A stretch of 64,000 nt of DNA from Pinus tabuliformis (GCA_031772625.1 CM062819.1:1228439070-1228503069); one strand, 5' to 3'; positions 45,877 to 58,094 are shown, counted from the stretch's first letter. The notes: a model not told the origin generated them from the letters alone. Numbers and translations are program-made.

Positions 45877-46143
45877 TGCCTTAACCCAACATTCATCCTT
45901 TCTAGCTTCATTAACATTCTGTGGTTCTATGGAGGATAGTAATGCTAGATAAATGGAAGTTGTTGCAAGAGCTCTTCTTGTCTATACTCCAAACCCTTTT
46001 TCTCCTAGAATTTGAGATTCTGGATGATTCTTTTAAACATACCATGACGGAGTCTTATCCCTCTCAGTTGTATCTACTTCTGATGCTTCATTGGTTTCTT
46101 CCTTTATATCATTTTGATTTGTTACGGGAAATCATTCACCGTC

Positions 46144-47060
46144 TTACTCATTTTCATCATCCTTTGTTGACTTTATCTGTTCTGGATTTCTACATGCTTC
46201 ATCAATTACTACGTCAATGCATTCAACAATTTTCCAAAGTCTCTTGTTATAACATTTGTATCCTTTACTTCTAGATGAATAACCAGGAAGAATTCCTTCA
46301 TCTGCTCTGGGTTCAAACTTACCAATTTTTTCATCAGTATTTTTGACGAAACATTTGCTTCCAAAAAATCTAAAGTGTTTTACAATAGGAGGCTTACCAT
46401 ACCAAAGTTCATATGGAGTTTGATCACTATTTACCTGAACATTAGCTTTGTTGAGAATAGTCATGACAGTAAATGCAACTTCACCCGAGAAGGGGGCAGG
46501 AATTTTTGATTCATCAAGCATAGCTCGAGCCATTTGTTGAACTGTTATGTTCATTCTTTCCACTACGCCATTTTGTTGAGGAGTTCTAGCAACAAAGAAC
46601 TGCCTTTTTATTCCATGTTGCTCACAAAAATAAAAAAATTCATCTGATATGAATTCTCCCCCTCGATCAGATCTGAGACATTTGATTTTTCGATATGATT
46701 CATTTTTAACTAAAGCTTTGAAGTATTTAAACTTTTCAAATGCTTCATCTTTATGCTTTAGTAGACCTATCCAACACATTCTAGAAAAATCACCATTGAA
46801 TAAAATAAGTATTCTTCTCCATGAGGTGATTTTTCCTTCTTGGTCCACACAAACCATTATGGATGAGTTCAAGAGGCTTACTTGATGATCCTTCTATTTC
46901 ATTGAAATGAACTTTGGTTTGCTCACTGACTTAACATGGTTTGGAAATGGTATTTTCTAGGATGATGATATTTGGAATATCACTAAGCGCCTTGAGCCTG
47001 CATGCTTCTCTTATTTGAGAAAAGCTTAGATGCCCCAATCTTCTATGCCATAACGCGTTT
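46144..47060 (-). pseudogene. Copia integrase (S2)
   Basis: The GAG-pre-integrase zinc part is seen as LWHRRLGHLSFSQIREACRL. The core follows: a damaged first-Asp region (GDFSRMCWIGLLKHKDEAFEKF), then KCLRSDRGGEFISDEF with the second Asp, then TPQQNGVVERMNITVQQMARAML with the Glu. The C-terminal part shows ELWYGKPPIVKHFRFFGSKC and GKFEPRADEGILPGYS. The open stretch covers 242 codons. Upstream, stops and a frame change lie near 46880. The first-Asp motif is degraded at its beginning but the overall order is complete. Confidence 0.85.
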
Positions 47061-47099
47061 TCATCTATTTTGTGTAGATAACATTATTTTTGTCCTCCT

Positions 47100-47460
47100 T
47101 TTAGTATATATCGATTTCTTGGAGTTCTTTTGCCTTTGATTATGGTTTTTCTTGTATCAAGCTCATGAACCACACATCCGTATAATCAAAACACAACTTC
47201 ATTTCCTTGATCACACATTTGAATGACACTCAACAAGTTATGTTTTAAGCCATCAACATGCATGAAATTTCTAGCTTTAACCTTTTCTTTCAAATAAATA
47301 GAGCCTTTGCCTTTAATGACAATTGGTGTGTCATTTCCAAATTAGACATGTTTTTCCTTTTCTAAAGAATTATATGAATGAAGTTTCTCTTTATCACTTG
47401 TCATGTGTTTAGAGCATCCATTGTCAATGTACCACCAATTTTCTTATCCTTCTGTAAACA
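47100..47460 (-). pseudogene. Copia protease with altered active site (S2)
   Basis: The reading WWYIDNGCSKHMTSDKEKL carries the active site at 47417-47425. SIRE-type elements have D-S-G or D-T-G followed by C or A, whereas this copy reads D-N-G. The downstream words GNDTPIVIKGKGSIYL and LKHNLLSVIQMCDQGNEVVF are typical of copia protease and its linker to integrase. A TAG upstream of NWWYID and another near 47180 break the frame. The catalytic change alone would make it inactive. Confidence 0.75.
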
Positions 47461-47469
47461 GTGCTATGC

Positions 47470-49231
47470 CACATCTTTCTGATTGAAATTCCTTCTTTCT
47501 CCATACCTTGGAATTTGATGATGTTTGATCCTTTTGAAGTGTTGGCTGAAATTTGCTCCTACATTCAGATTCTTCATGAACAATGTTATTACAAAACGAA
47601 CATTCAATTTCATCTTCAAGAGGAGAAAAGTTATTATAAGAACCTTTCTTGATTCCTGTTACACTCCTTTGATTTCATGCTTCTCTAGACATGATAGTTT
47701 TGTAAGAAACACATTGAGCAACCTTATGCCCAAAGATATGGCATTAAAAGCATTGTCCATTAAAAAAAATTATGTGATCATAGAATCGTTTGGTATTATT
47801 TACCTTTCGGTTCATGTTTCTATTGATGTTCATCCTTGGAGTAAATTGAGCATGATTTACATGATGAGTACTTTTAGGCTTTTGCTGACGATTGGCATAT
47901 TGTTCACTGTTCTTAGCTACATCAAGATAGCTTCTGGTGGAGGCTTATGGATTTTGTGATTGGGATGATTCTTCAGTATGTCCAAGACCGATCTTTATAA
48001 GAGGAGAACACTGAATCTTGATGATTTCGTTTAAATTTTATGATCCTTTAGCAAATCTAAGATTAAGATGTTTTGTCTTCTCAATTTATTTTCTTAGACC
48101 CACAACTTTACATTCTAGCTTTTCATTGTTCTTTTCTCTTTTAGTGAGTTGATTTGTCAATGTGTCTATGATCATATTCATTTCTTGCAAATAGATTTTG
48201 AGTTTAGTGATTTCTTCAAGAACGTCTTCTTCTTCTAAGGAATCCAAAAAATCATCATTAGCATAAGCCATGAGTATTTTATAATCTTGTTCAATTTCAT
48301 CTTCATCACTATTAGATAAACCATCACTATCTTCATGAGTATAGTAACTTCTTCTATTAAAAACATGTTTTCTATTGACTTTTGTAGACTCCTTTACTTT
48401 TTCATGATTATCTTTATGAGGACATTTTGCAGCATAATGGCCAACTCTACCAAAAGCAAAGAATTTTAATGGTAGCTTACCTTTGAATCTTTTTGAACCT
48501 CGTTGAAGCTTCTTGACAAAGTTTACCTCATCTTCTTCTTCTGAAATATATCCTGATTCATTGAACTCTTCCTTTTCTTTTCCCTTTGCTGAAGGTTTGA
48601 AAGTGACTTCTCTCATATTTGTTGGACCTCCTTTCCTCATTTCAAAGGCAGCTAGAATTCCATGAAGTTGAACAATACTAATAGACTGAATATCATTTTT
48701 TTCTTCTATGGCAAATACTTTTGACTGAAATTTAGAAGAAAAACATCTCAAAATTTTCTCTGCTAATGTAGCCTATTTTATCTCTTCACCCAGATTCTTC
48801 ATACAATTAAGAATCTCATCTACACCTAAAAATTAACTAGCAATACTTTCATCACTATGCATCTTGAGAGTTTCATACTGAATTCTAAGAGTTTGAAGCT
48901 TAGCATGTTTTACTTGGGAATCTCCTTCATAGCTTTGAATGATTTTGTCCCATATCTCTTTGGTTGTCTTGAGCTACATGGCTTTGACAAATTCTGATTC
49001 TGACAGACTTCCCAATAAAGTATTGATTACTTTGGCATTGGTTTCATATAACTTCTTACCTGTTGTATCTATAGGTACTTCTGCAGGAAATTGGTATCCT
49101 CCTTCCACAATTTTGCAAACATCGGCTCCAAGTGACTAAAGATAGGATTTGGTTCTTATTTTCCAATATACTAAGTTGTTCCCATTGCAGATTAGTGCTC
49201 TGATAGATCCCATGCCTTCGTGATTGTTCAT
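47470..49231 (-). pseudogene. Sirevirus-like gag (S2)
   Basis: The ATG at 49229-49231 lies 46 bp from the primer-binding site, the same spacing as in S1. The order is an N-terminal YWKIRTKSYL, a UBN2-like domain (TTKEIWDKIIQSYEGDSQV and LRIQYETLKMHSDESIAS), FEMRKGGPTNMRE with SGYISEEEDEVNFVKK, a knuckle remnant FAFGRVGHYAAKCPH (two Cys lost), an acidic and coiled-coil stretch and later knuckle remnants (CHIFGHKVAQC, CSFCNNIVHEESEC). About 220 codons (48086-48751) are open. Stops and shifts occur on both sides. The match with S1 gag is obvious by eye over most of its length. Confidence 0.85.
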
Positions 49232-49277
49232 CTTGATAGATCTCCCTTCAAGAGATCAAGCTTCTTCTGAAGGACCT

Positions 49278-49291
49278 GCTCTGATACCCAT
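49278..49291 (-). other. Primer-binding site of S2 (initiator Met tRNA type)
   Basis: On the minus strand TGGGTATCAGAGC lies just inside the 5' LTR, one base different from the usual copia TGGTATCAGAGC. It fixes the inner LTR edge at 49292. Confidence 0.85.
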
Positions 49292-51257
49292 TGTTGGAAA
49301 TAATACCGAGAGGGGGGTGAATCATTATTTACAATTCAACAATTTTTTAATTTCCCAAACAGATTTATATACGCTACTTTAGTAAAGTGAACTTGCATAT
49401 GCACGCAACTCTGATTAAAGAAACTAGTGTATACCAAGAGAACTTATGATTTAGTTAATTCATCATGTGTTGATCTTTAATCAGTGCATCAATACTTTAT
49501 TATATAGTAAATATGTGCAATAATAACATAATAAACCATCACACATAAGAAACACACATGAACACCATGATTTAAGGTAGAAACACAACGCGGGAGAAAA
49601 ACCACCTGCTGGTGTCGTCTCTGTCTTCTTTTTAGTATAAAGGAAATTTGTTTACAATCTTTTACTTGTGCACACTCATACCAGTACACAGGCACCCACC
49701 TGTAGAACGCTACAACCTTCTCTCGTTCTCCAACTTCTACTAGAAGGGAGCTACTACCCCATAGCTCTTGTACTAGCTGATTTGTTTACTAGTACGTACG
49801 CATTGGCCTACAGAATGTTACAACCTTATCTCTTCCTCCAGGGACCTTGTTTCATAAAATTTCAGACTAGATGCTCCTGGTACACAACAACCCAATATGA
49901 AGGCCTCGTTTCATCAAGTTTTTGTATTGGACCCATCAGAAACTTTGAAGCTCAAACTTTATAATAATAACTGCATCAACCAACAATTTGTCAAATCACT
50001 ATCACCAGAACATTTTGTTGAACCCAAAAACCTACATCATCATTCAGAATGAGCTGCAACCTCAAAAATCATACATTAGAATGCATATGCTACTTTAATG
50101 AACCCAACCTGCATGTATACGATACTTCCTTTAACCAAACCTGTGTGTAACTCTAAAACTACTAAATCATAAAAACTTTTGAATCAAATTTGTACCAACC
50201 AGTAACATTTTGACCAACTACTTGTGAAATTACAGAGATCTAGACAGTGAGCAATAAAGATCACCCTTCTCACTTAATCAATCAATCAATCAGACTCAAT
50301 CTCCTTATGCATTAAGTTCTACTTTCAGATCTAAGAAGATATCATTGATAGACAACAGTAAACCAGCAACACCGATGAGATAGATCAGTCATTTCTAAAT
50401 AACAGGATTTTATTTTGTATACGATACTTGGAAGCTTCAAAACGACATGTATACGTGCCTTCACCTAGGCAAACCAGCGTATGGATTTGCAAATACTAAA
50501 ATACAACTTCGCTATTATTCTAGATCTTAGACATGCCTAGACCATGATATTTAGAGAATAAAACATGTGTAAGTAATCAGATCTAGCCCAATCGATATTA
50601 GATCATTCAATGATAAGTCATTTTAGGTCTCATGATCTCGATCCAACATTAAATTCAAGGTGCACACAATATTTCAGTTTATATCATAATCATAGCCCCT
50701 GCACCATAAAATATACTTCAGATAGAAGTATTCCTCATAAACCCTTTCACTTACACACATGGCCCTTTGATCTTCTCCTCCTTATATAGTTTTTGGCCTT
50801 TCTCAATGTCTTAGACCAAAACAACAGTTAGAACTTGTGGTACTCTTGGACGGCATCAAATAGTCATTACTCTACTCAATATTGTGGGCTAATACCATGG
50901 TATTGATCCCTGGTAATCTTTAATCTTGAATTCCTTTCATTTTCCAACCCATACACGCTTTTCCTCTTGTGAAAGTGTGTGCATACATATACGCTCTTTT
51001 TGTTCTGTTGACCCACATGTATACGCTGCTTTGACAAGGTGAACCTGCATATACAACTTAAACTAGATTACAACATCCTTTTCCTTCAACTTCTTGATTA
51101 TGATCAGTATACCTTTGTTCCAACTTCCTGTTTTTTTGTACCAATGCCCTGTTACCTCTGAATTGACCTGTTACAATGTGAATTTCCCTTTATCAAATCT
51201 AAACTAACCTGTGAGTGAGTTTCCATCAAGGACAAGACTTGTATCATAATTCCAACA
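49292..51257 (-). repeat. 5' LTR of S2
   Basis: It starts TGTTGGAAATAATACCGAGAG on the + strand and ends ATTCCAACA, followed by the target duplication AGTTG. The box CTTATATAG at 50781-50789 (CTATATAAG on the element strand) is the likely TATA. Divergence from the 3' LTR is modest, roughly one difference in ten to fifteen bases by eye. Confidence 0.92.
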
Positions 51258-51262
51258 AGTTG

Positions 51263-52150
51263 TAGTCAAGTAGATTAGACTCCCAACCAGTTGTCTATAC
51301 AATGTTGGATCTACCTCCTTAGAACCATCGTCATTCTAAAGATTGGTATTTTGTTGTAAAGGCACTGCTACAACTTTGCACTAATCCATTTTGAACTTTT
51401 CCAATAAGCTCCTGACATACTTAGCCTGTGATATAATATTTTGGCCAACATCCCTTCAAACTTCCAGACCCAAACAATAATGTAGCTCTCCAAGGTCTTT
51501 CATCTCGAAAACTTGTGACATATTTTCTTTGTTTCTTTAATGATTTCATCTGCATTTCCTGTAACGATAAGATCATCTACATATAAAGAAATCAAAACAA
51601 TTCGCCCCTCTTTGTCAAACACGGTGTATATATTAGGGTCATTCTTGCTTCTTTTATAACTATGTTGTAGGAAAAATGAATCAATTTTTTCATACCATAA
51701 ACTGGGTGCCTGTTTTAATCCATACAATGCTTTCTTCAATCTACAAACTTAATGTTCTTCCCCTTGTTTAACAAACCCCTCAGGTTGCACTAAATACACT
51801 TCTTCTTTTAATTTTCCATTTAAGAAAGAAGATTTCACATCTAGTTGGTGTATCACCCAATGATGTTTGGTAGCTAAAGAAATTAACATTTTGATTGTGT
51901 TTAATTTAGCTACAGGGGCAAAGGTTTCCTCATAGTTAATACCTTCTCTCTGCGAGTACCCCTTTGCAACCAACCTAGCTTTATATTTTTCTATACTCCC
52001 ATCTGCTTTAAATTTAAGCTTGTATAACCATTTACAACATATGGGTTGTTTTCCTTCAGGTAATTCAACTAGATCCCAGGTTTTACTTTTAAGTATTGAT
52101 TCATATTCCTCTTGCATCGTTGTTCTCAATTCACTATATTGACTAGCTTC
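51263..52150 (-). pseudogene. Copia reverse transcriptase, upstream part (C1)
   Basis: RT begins [20 protein letters not shown] and continues [65 protein letters not shown] and LKKALYGLKQAPSLWYEKID to ISLYVDDLIVTGNADEI. The catalytic YVDD is intact at 51572-51583. A stop (TAA at the GEEH boundary near 51750) separates two open parts, and further lesions follow toward the S2 insertion. The missing C-terminal end continues at 41931 and below. Compared with S2, this RT keeps its catalytic box. Confidence 0.88.
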
Positions 52151-52329
52151 TTTATAACTAGAGGGTTCAACTACACTTTACACACTAGTTATAAAAGAAT
52201 GCTCCCTATATATTACTGGAAATTGAGTTTTCCTACCTGAACTCTTTAGTGGTGGAATGACTTAAAACTTGTTTTGATATCCCCTTTGTGGACTAGTTTC
52301 AAACCTGATTTGATCAACCACTTCTTCTT

Positions 52330-53330
52330 TCTGTTGTCAGTGTTGTTGCTATTGTTGTTCATTGTCCCCTATTTCATCACCTTCTTCTAACAGTAAAGGC
52401 AGATGCAATTCTTCATCACTATGAACAATGTTCCCATCATCTACATGTTCATGAAACACCACATCTCTGCTTGCAAACACCTTGTGAGTAGAAGGATTAA
52501 ACAACTTATAAGCCTTAAACTCACTGTAGTATCTAACAAAAGCACAATTAATGGCTTTTGAATCTATCTTCTTACTATCTTCTTTTGGGACATGAGAAAA
52601 ATCCTTACATCCAAATACTCTAAGATGACTTACTACAGGCCTGAATCCAAACAATGCATAGAAAGGAGTTTTGTAATCCAAACACTTAGTGGACTCCTAT
52701 TCTTAAGACACACTGTAGTGTTTACACCTTTTGCCCAAGAACCATTGGTCAAATTCTTACCTTTCAACATACTATGGCACACTCCACGAGGGTTCTGTTA
52801 TTCCTTTCCGCAACCCCATTTTGTTGAGGAGTGTAAGGTGTTGTGAACTGTTGTTATATGTCATTTTCTTTACAGTATTTGATGAAGTCACCCTTCTTGA
52901 ATTCTCCACCTTTATCTTAGCGAATAATTTTGATGAACGTTCCTGTTTGCTTCTCAATCATACTTCTAAATTGCTTGAAGTATTCGAAAGAATGGGTTTT
53001 TTTCTTAAGGAAATATACCCATGTGAACCTTGTACATTCATCAACAAAAATAAGAAAATAGTAGGCCCGTTCTAACAACCTTGTCTACATTGGCCCTCAT
53101 ATATCAGTGCGTACAAGTTCAATTATATCCCTCTGCTTCCTATCAACAATGGTACGAAATTCATCTCTATGTAATTTACCAAGGGCACATGCTTCACAAT
53201 CAACATGCATACTCTTCAAAACAGGAAGACCATTCACCATACTTTTTTATGAAGAAGTAGTAGGTCACTGAAGTTTATATGCCCAAATCACTGATGCCAG
53301 AGATTCTCTATAGACATGGATGATGATGGC
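52330..53330 (-). pseudogene. Copia integrase (C1)
   Basis: The zinc part LWHQ-FGHINFSDLLLLHKK has TAG where Arg/Gln occurs. The core is broken by many stops and is partly readable on the minus strand as KGEFKKGDFIKYCKEND and TPQQNGVAERNNRTLVECA-like words near 52790-52930. The C-terminal end is well preserved from 52681: YKTPFYALFGFRPVVSHLRVFGCKDF, then ALN-type linker and AFVRYYSEFKAYKLFNPSTHKV. The last segment FASRDVVFHE is a standard ending. The following linker to RT is acidic and Gln rich. The order is complete, but the copy is inactive. Confidence 0.78.
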
Positions 53331-53399
53331 AACGCTTGATGTCACACACTTTTGACATCCATTTTATACTATCCTCCTACATGTACACCTATTGAAAAG

Positions 53400-53720
53400 G
53401 ACTTCATCCGATCAAGCATGTCTTTAATCACACAATAAGATTTAAAGAAATCTACGTTAAGATCCTGATATGTTATTCTCGATACAGAAATCAGGTTCTT
53501 TTTATCTCGGGTATATACATAACATCATGAATATGCCTAATGTTTACATTAGGTAGTACGACAGGGACATCACCATATCCCCCGATTTCATACCCTGTAT
53601 TGTCTCCAAGGTAGACCTTCATACCAAGGTTGGATTCTTTGAAATTTTTAAACCATTGCCTCTTATTTGTCATATGGGAGGAGTCTCCTGAGTCCACGAA
53701 CCAAATTTCTGCTTCATCAT
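53400..53720 (-). pseudogene. Copia protease (C1)
   Basis: The reading IWFVDSGDSSHMTNKRQWFKNF has the active-site D-S-G at 53686-53694. In copia elements the next residue is usually Ala (DSGAS), and here it is Asp. After that come KVYLGDNTGYEIGGYGDVPVVLP and IRHIHDVMYIPEIKRTNLISVS, typical of the family. A frame change joins the upstream gag end. Whether the Ala-to-Asp change abolished activity cannot be told, but the family is strongly conserved here. Confidence 0.8.
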
Positions 53721-53759
53721 CCTTAATTGACAGTGCAAAATCAGATATGAATAATCTGA

Positions 53760-54630
53760 TATTTGAATTCTGATCTGCATCAGCCAGATGGTCTGCATGC
53801 TTTTACTGTCTATGTTGACCTTCATCAAACTTCTTCTTCCTACAATGTTTAGCCATATGACCAAATTTACTGCAATAAAAACATTCTGGTCTTGAATCAC
53901 TTCTGTTTGGAGAAATACCTTGAGATGGAGGTGGCTTTCTTTGTTGGGTTCCTCCGCTTTTGTGCACTGCATTTGTCTTTCCTCTAAAGGGCTTCTTCTT
54001 TTTCATTACGGCAAGATTTGAGCTCTATGGTTTCAGGTTCATCCACCTTTCCACCTCCTACATTAGGGTCCCTGTCAATTCTTCAAACTTGGGGACATTT
54101 TCTCTCGCATTCAACCCAGTGATGAGCATTTGATAGTTGTCAGTCATACCATTCATGGTAATCGTGACCAAATCAGTGTCTAACTCTGTTTCGCCAATGT
54201 CGCCTAGCTTAGTATTAAGCTCCTTGATATGATAGATGAATTCCGCTACTGATTCATTCTCCTCCATTTTAATGGAGAGAATTTTTCTCTTTAGAAACTG
54301 TAGGTGTTTTGTGTTCTTGATCTCGTCCAAGTCTTTGAGAGTTGTCTAGATTTCTACTGCAGCATTACAATCTACAATGTGAGGAATAATTCAATCTTTC
54401 ACAAACAATTTTAGCAGCACCTTTGCCTTGTTCTCCCTCTTTTTGTAGTCTTGGATTGTTGTTGTTGTTCCACCTGTAGCTAGGGTTGGCTTCAACTCAT
54501 CACCGTTTTCGATCGTCAATGTGTTTTGCCCCTACAACAGGGTCTGCAACTTAAATTTCAAATTGGAGTAATTGGAACCGTCGATCTTATTGCTGTCATT
54601 TATATAGACCTCCTCCATTTGATTGTTCAT
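53760..54630 (-). pseudogene. Copia gag with one CCHC knuckle (C1)
   Basis: The likely start is the ATG at 54628-54630 (MNNQMEEVYINDSNKIDGS). NYSNLKFKLQTLL leads into the UBN2-like domain with LQFLKRKILSIKMEENESV and DLVTITMNGMTDNYQMLITGL. A single knuckle CFYCSKFGHMAKHC is intact near 53840-53882, preceded by a Pro/Ser/Arg-rich linker. In-frame stops occur after LQTLL (TAG), in VKD*IIPH and in EI*TTLKD. The chain changes frame between 54058 and 54006. Typical size and order for a copia gag. Confidence 0.82.
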
Positions 54631-55951
54631 CTCGACACAAAAAAAACAACCTCCAGCAAACTAGATCTATCCCAGATCTAAAGAGAAATGTCAAAACGTA
54701 AGCTTAAGATTCATTTTTTTTTAAATGCCCCAATTCAAAAACATTCAATTATAAAAGATTATAAAAAAAAAAAAAAAAATTCCTTTAAAAAACTCTTCCC
54801 TTTTTGATTGTATGTGCCCTCTATTTTTTTTAAACAAAAAAGAAAATATTGAAACCCCAATTTTCTTTCCAAAGAAGGCAATAGTGAGGGCCTTACACCA
54901 TTTTTGGCCTCCCAACACCACTATATCAAATACCACCATTTTCTAGCCTCCAGCTTTATGAGCACGAAAAAAAAAAGAAATGAAGCAGCACCTGGAGTTA
55001 CAGGAGTAATATCCGAGCCACCGAATGCATCTTGTCTTGAACAGTGCGTGGGTTCATCCTACGAATTATTAGGAAAGAAAGGAGGTCTTTTGTCATTCTC
55101 TGTGACGAAGCAGACGGATCAATTGCTTTGTTTGCTCGTACTCGTTCTCAAATTTTCATAACAGGTAGGCTATTTGGATCGATACTCAGAAGGAGCCGGA
55201 GTAAATCCAATTCTTATAAAAAATATTGAACCCCAATATTGAATTCATATGCACCCACTAATTCTCTTCCGCTGCCAACCAATCAACAACAGACTGGCTC
55301 AATTCTCTAACCTCCATTATGCGAGCAGTCTACCCATGGTGGCACTCCAAGCACACATCCTGCACATTGCTCTTCTTGCAGATCTCTTCCTCAAACGACG
55401 CTCATCTCGCCTTCACGCAGCTACCAATGGCACTGATCCTTCCTCCAACAACAAAATGCTTGCAAATTTCCTCAGGTCTCAACCTCAGCCTCTACCTGGA
55501 GCAACGCACTTTCTCATGATCACCACTCATCATTCATGGTAGCTCCATCTTCTTATTAAATGAGGATCTTTCCTCCACCTCGCAGGAGATTTCAAAAAAA
55601 AAAAACACAGTCAATCGCCTTCACGCAGAACCTTTCACCACTCAGATCAAATGTGTGTTTCACAGTCCCTCAGAACATGAAAAAATATGATTTCACAGAT
55701 CGTCGCTCTATTCGCCCTCAGATCCGCAATTTTTAGGAGTGATGGACAAATTCTCTCTAAGGAAAGCAACATCCATCACTCTTTTACCCTTTGAATCCGC
55801 GATGGTTAGCGCTCTCTTTTCTTCATAAGGAGTGATGGTTACTATGAATTAAATTTAAAATAATTGTGCTACCTCTCCGCCTTCTCACCATGCCATCATT
55901 TTTCACACCATCTCCCCACTCAAGGATTCACAAGCCCTCTCAAACCTACAA
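54631..55951 (-). other. Unusually long C1 leader with GC-richer segment
   Basis: Between the gag start and the primer-binding site lie about 1.3 kb. Copia leaders in this group are usually one to a few hundred bases. The part 54960-55750 is GC- and CpG-richer and contains overlapping open frames on the + strand (54904-55161 and 55249-55542) that I cannot assign. A poly-A run (54761-54778) and T runs near 54715 border it on one side. It may be captured host sequence or an old insertion. No target duplication was found by eye. Confidence 0.45.
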
Positions 55952-55962
55952 CTATGATACCA
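55952..55962 (-). other. Primer-binding site of C1 (initiator Met tRNA type)
   Basis: On the minus strand TGGTATCATAG directly follows the LTR end ...TTTAACA. The first eight bases match the standard copia site, after which it diverges from TGGTATCAGAGC. Confidence 0.8.
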
Positions 55963-56226
55963 TGTTAAAAAAACTGAAGAGTCAACTTCATTGATGAATT
56001 GTACAACTCACATGTGATGAGCTCTACCTGGACACTGTCTCTAACATAACGCTCTACATCAATCATCTTACATATATATATATATATATAGATATAGATA
56101 TATATATAGCTTTCACACATCTGGGGAAGTTAGAATCGCTGCCTAAGAAGTAGGAACTAATTCCTAATCTAAGGGTCTAGTGAATCAAATCTCTCCAAAT
56201 TTACATATTCTCCATTATCTTAAACA
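55963..56226 (-). repeat. 5' LTR of C1
   Basis: It starts TGTTAAAAAAACTGAAGAG on the + strand and ends ATCTTAAACA, followed by AATCA. An expanded TA/GATA run at about 56070-56109 makes it 20 bp longer than the 3' LTR. The rest aligns well. Confidence 0.9.
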
Positions 56227-57099
56227 AATCAAGACCACACAAATGTACACTTAATTTGAGAAGAAAACTATTTTTAGAAAGAAACACTTTACCGCGTAAA
56301 AATAGTGAATATAAGCTTATTTAGTGCATTAAAGTTAAAAGACACATATGATTTAATAGTATTCTAAGAGAGAGTGCACATGCCAAAGAGTTCATATGCC
56401 ATACATATGATCCTTTTAAGAAAAATAGACCAGATGTCTTCCAACCTTTTATCTTTGGTTTCTAATGATGCCTCTTCATAGTATCATTGCTACCTCCATA
56501 TAAACGTCTTTTGAGTGATTGTATTTAAAGGATGAGTGGATGTGCTTCTTGTGTGCGTCAAAATTCAAAATATAGAAAGATGTCATTCTCAAAAAGCGTT
56601 TCCTTAATATCTTTCTCATTGTCATCATTTAAGAATATTTCATTTTTTTTATTATCTTACTTGCCTACCATTTTCTTTATCACTAAATTGTGGAGTGAGG
56701 TCAACCACCTTTTTCTCCTTTCTTAAAAGTCAACTCCAAATGAAACATACAACTATCCATGAATATGAAAAAGGTCCCATAAATCGATAATCAATAAGTA
56801 AAGGGAAAATAAAAAAAAATAAAATTAGGCACTACCCAAAGTAAACAAGCGTAAAAACATTAAACAACAAAACAAATCCAAAGAAATGACAAAGGGGCTC
56901 CAAATTGAGAGGTAGAACTACAATCGATAAGCCACAACCACAAATGAAGAAGAGATCTAATGAATGATTATGTATACATAAAGTATGTATTTAACTATTT
57001 AATTAGCGTGATGAATAATGATTTTATATATCTATCTTTATCTAAAAATAATTTGTAAAGGTATAACTATATTAGTTATAGGTCGTAGATGTTGTAAGA

Positions 57100-57206
57100 A
57101 ACTATTAAATAAAAATAATAAAATATCGTAAAACTATTAAATAAAAATAATAAAATATCGTAAATGGTGTAATAAATTATTAAATAAAAATAATAAAATA
57201 TAATGT
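57100..57206. repeat. Three tandem copies of a 31-bp to 42-bp unit
   Basis: The word ACTATTAAATAAAAATAATA followed by AAATATCGTA occurs at 57101 and 57132. A third, changed copy (ATTATTAAATAAAAATAATA) follows after a short insert. AT-rich minisatellite. Confidence 0.85.
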
Positions 57207-57632
57207 CCATTTATTTAAAGTAAAAATAATAACAAATAAAAATATTTTTATATAAAAAATACGAAAATATAGAAAAAAATTATAAATTAAATTAATAATA
57301 ATAATTTTATATTTAATTTGAGTTAATACATATATACCATAGATCCTCTTAAAGTTATATAAAAAATAAATATATATTATATATATATTATAAGAATTTT
57401 AATATAATTATATAATATATATATATATATATATATTATTTAATTTTTAGTTCGTAGTTAAGTCTACAAAGACATACATATTCTAACCCTCTTTGGTTAA
57501 AGCGAAACATATATTTTTAGTCATTTAGCCCACTAAAATTGTATGAAATTTAAAAATCTGAAATTTAAATTTATATGAAATTTAAAAATGTAAAATTTAT
57601 ATAACATTAATAATCTTATAAAAAATCAACAT

Positions 57633-57739
57633 AAATATATTTTAAATTTTAATTTATGGAATACATACCAGAATCAAAGAATTAAATATATTTTAAATTT
57701 TAATTTATGGAATACATACAAGAATCAAAGAATCAAATA
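57633..57739. repeat. Two tandem 51-bp repeats
   Basis: AAATATATTTTAAATTTTAA, then TTTATGGAATACATAC and AGAATCAAAGAAT, are repeated with a 51-bp period (57633 and 57684) with only a few changes. The copies are nearly identical, so the duplication is recent. Confidence 0.9.
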
Positions 57740-58094
57740 TTTTGAAGTGAAAATATTTTCAAAACATTGTATTTAAAAAAAATGGATTATAAATGTAAAT
57801 TTATATTAATTACAAATAAATAATAACACATAAATCTAAAAATAAAGATTTTTAAATGATATCATCAATTAGCACACCATGTTGATAATATCCCATCCTC
57901 ATTAGTGATTGACCCTACATATTGTTCATGGATCCTACTCAACTGATTTGAAGCTTTAAAAACCATTTCAAACGCACGTTTATTATTGAATTATTTCACA
58001 TCATATGATCATGCCTATTTTGCATGATGTAAGCATTTGATGTAAATTTTGACAACCTCTCGACTCTCGCCAAAATTAAAGAACACCTTTAAAA

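Larger units (their letters stand above)
41937..51257 (-). mobile_element. Sirevirus-like copia retrotransposon (S2), nested in C1
   Basis: S2 is flanked by AGTTG (41932-41936 and 51258-51262). Its LTRs are 1981 and 1966 bp with TGTTGG/CCAACA ends. It has a primer-binding site for initiator Met tRNA, gag, protease, integrase, a partly deleted RT, RNase H and a series of purine tracts in its 3' UTR. RT and gag wording and the multiple purine tracts fit the Sirevirus (SIRE) lineage. It is a relative of S1, whose gag and LTRs share its motifs. Confidence 0.92.
41051..56226 (-). mobile_element. Copia retrotransposon with short LTRs (C1), split by S2
   Basis: C1 is flanked by AATCA (41046-41050 and 56227-56231) and has LTRs of 244 and 264 bp with TGTTA and TAACA/TACA-type ends. 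It has an initiator-Met-type primer-binding site, gag with a CCHC knuckle, protease, integrase, reverse transcriptase and RNase H, and a purine tract. S2 (41937-51257) separates RT from RNase H. The RT wording is of the Tork-like group, but I cannot fix the lineage by eye. The leader between primer-binding site and gag is unusually long, about 1.3 kb. All genes carry stops. Confidence 0.9.
56232..58094. other. AT-rich non-genic DNA
   Basis: No coding signal. It contains a TA run (about 57410-57436) and two tandem repeats that are listed separately. The overall base composition is very AT rich from 56950 to 57860. Confidence 0.65.

Noticed and set aside
54904-55542. Possible host gene with intron on the + strand of the C1 leader
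   Set aside because: No intact frame, splice pattern or recognised protein. Kept only as an unassigned leader insert and a finding.
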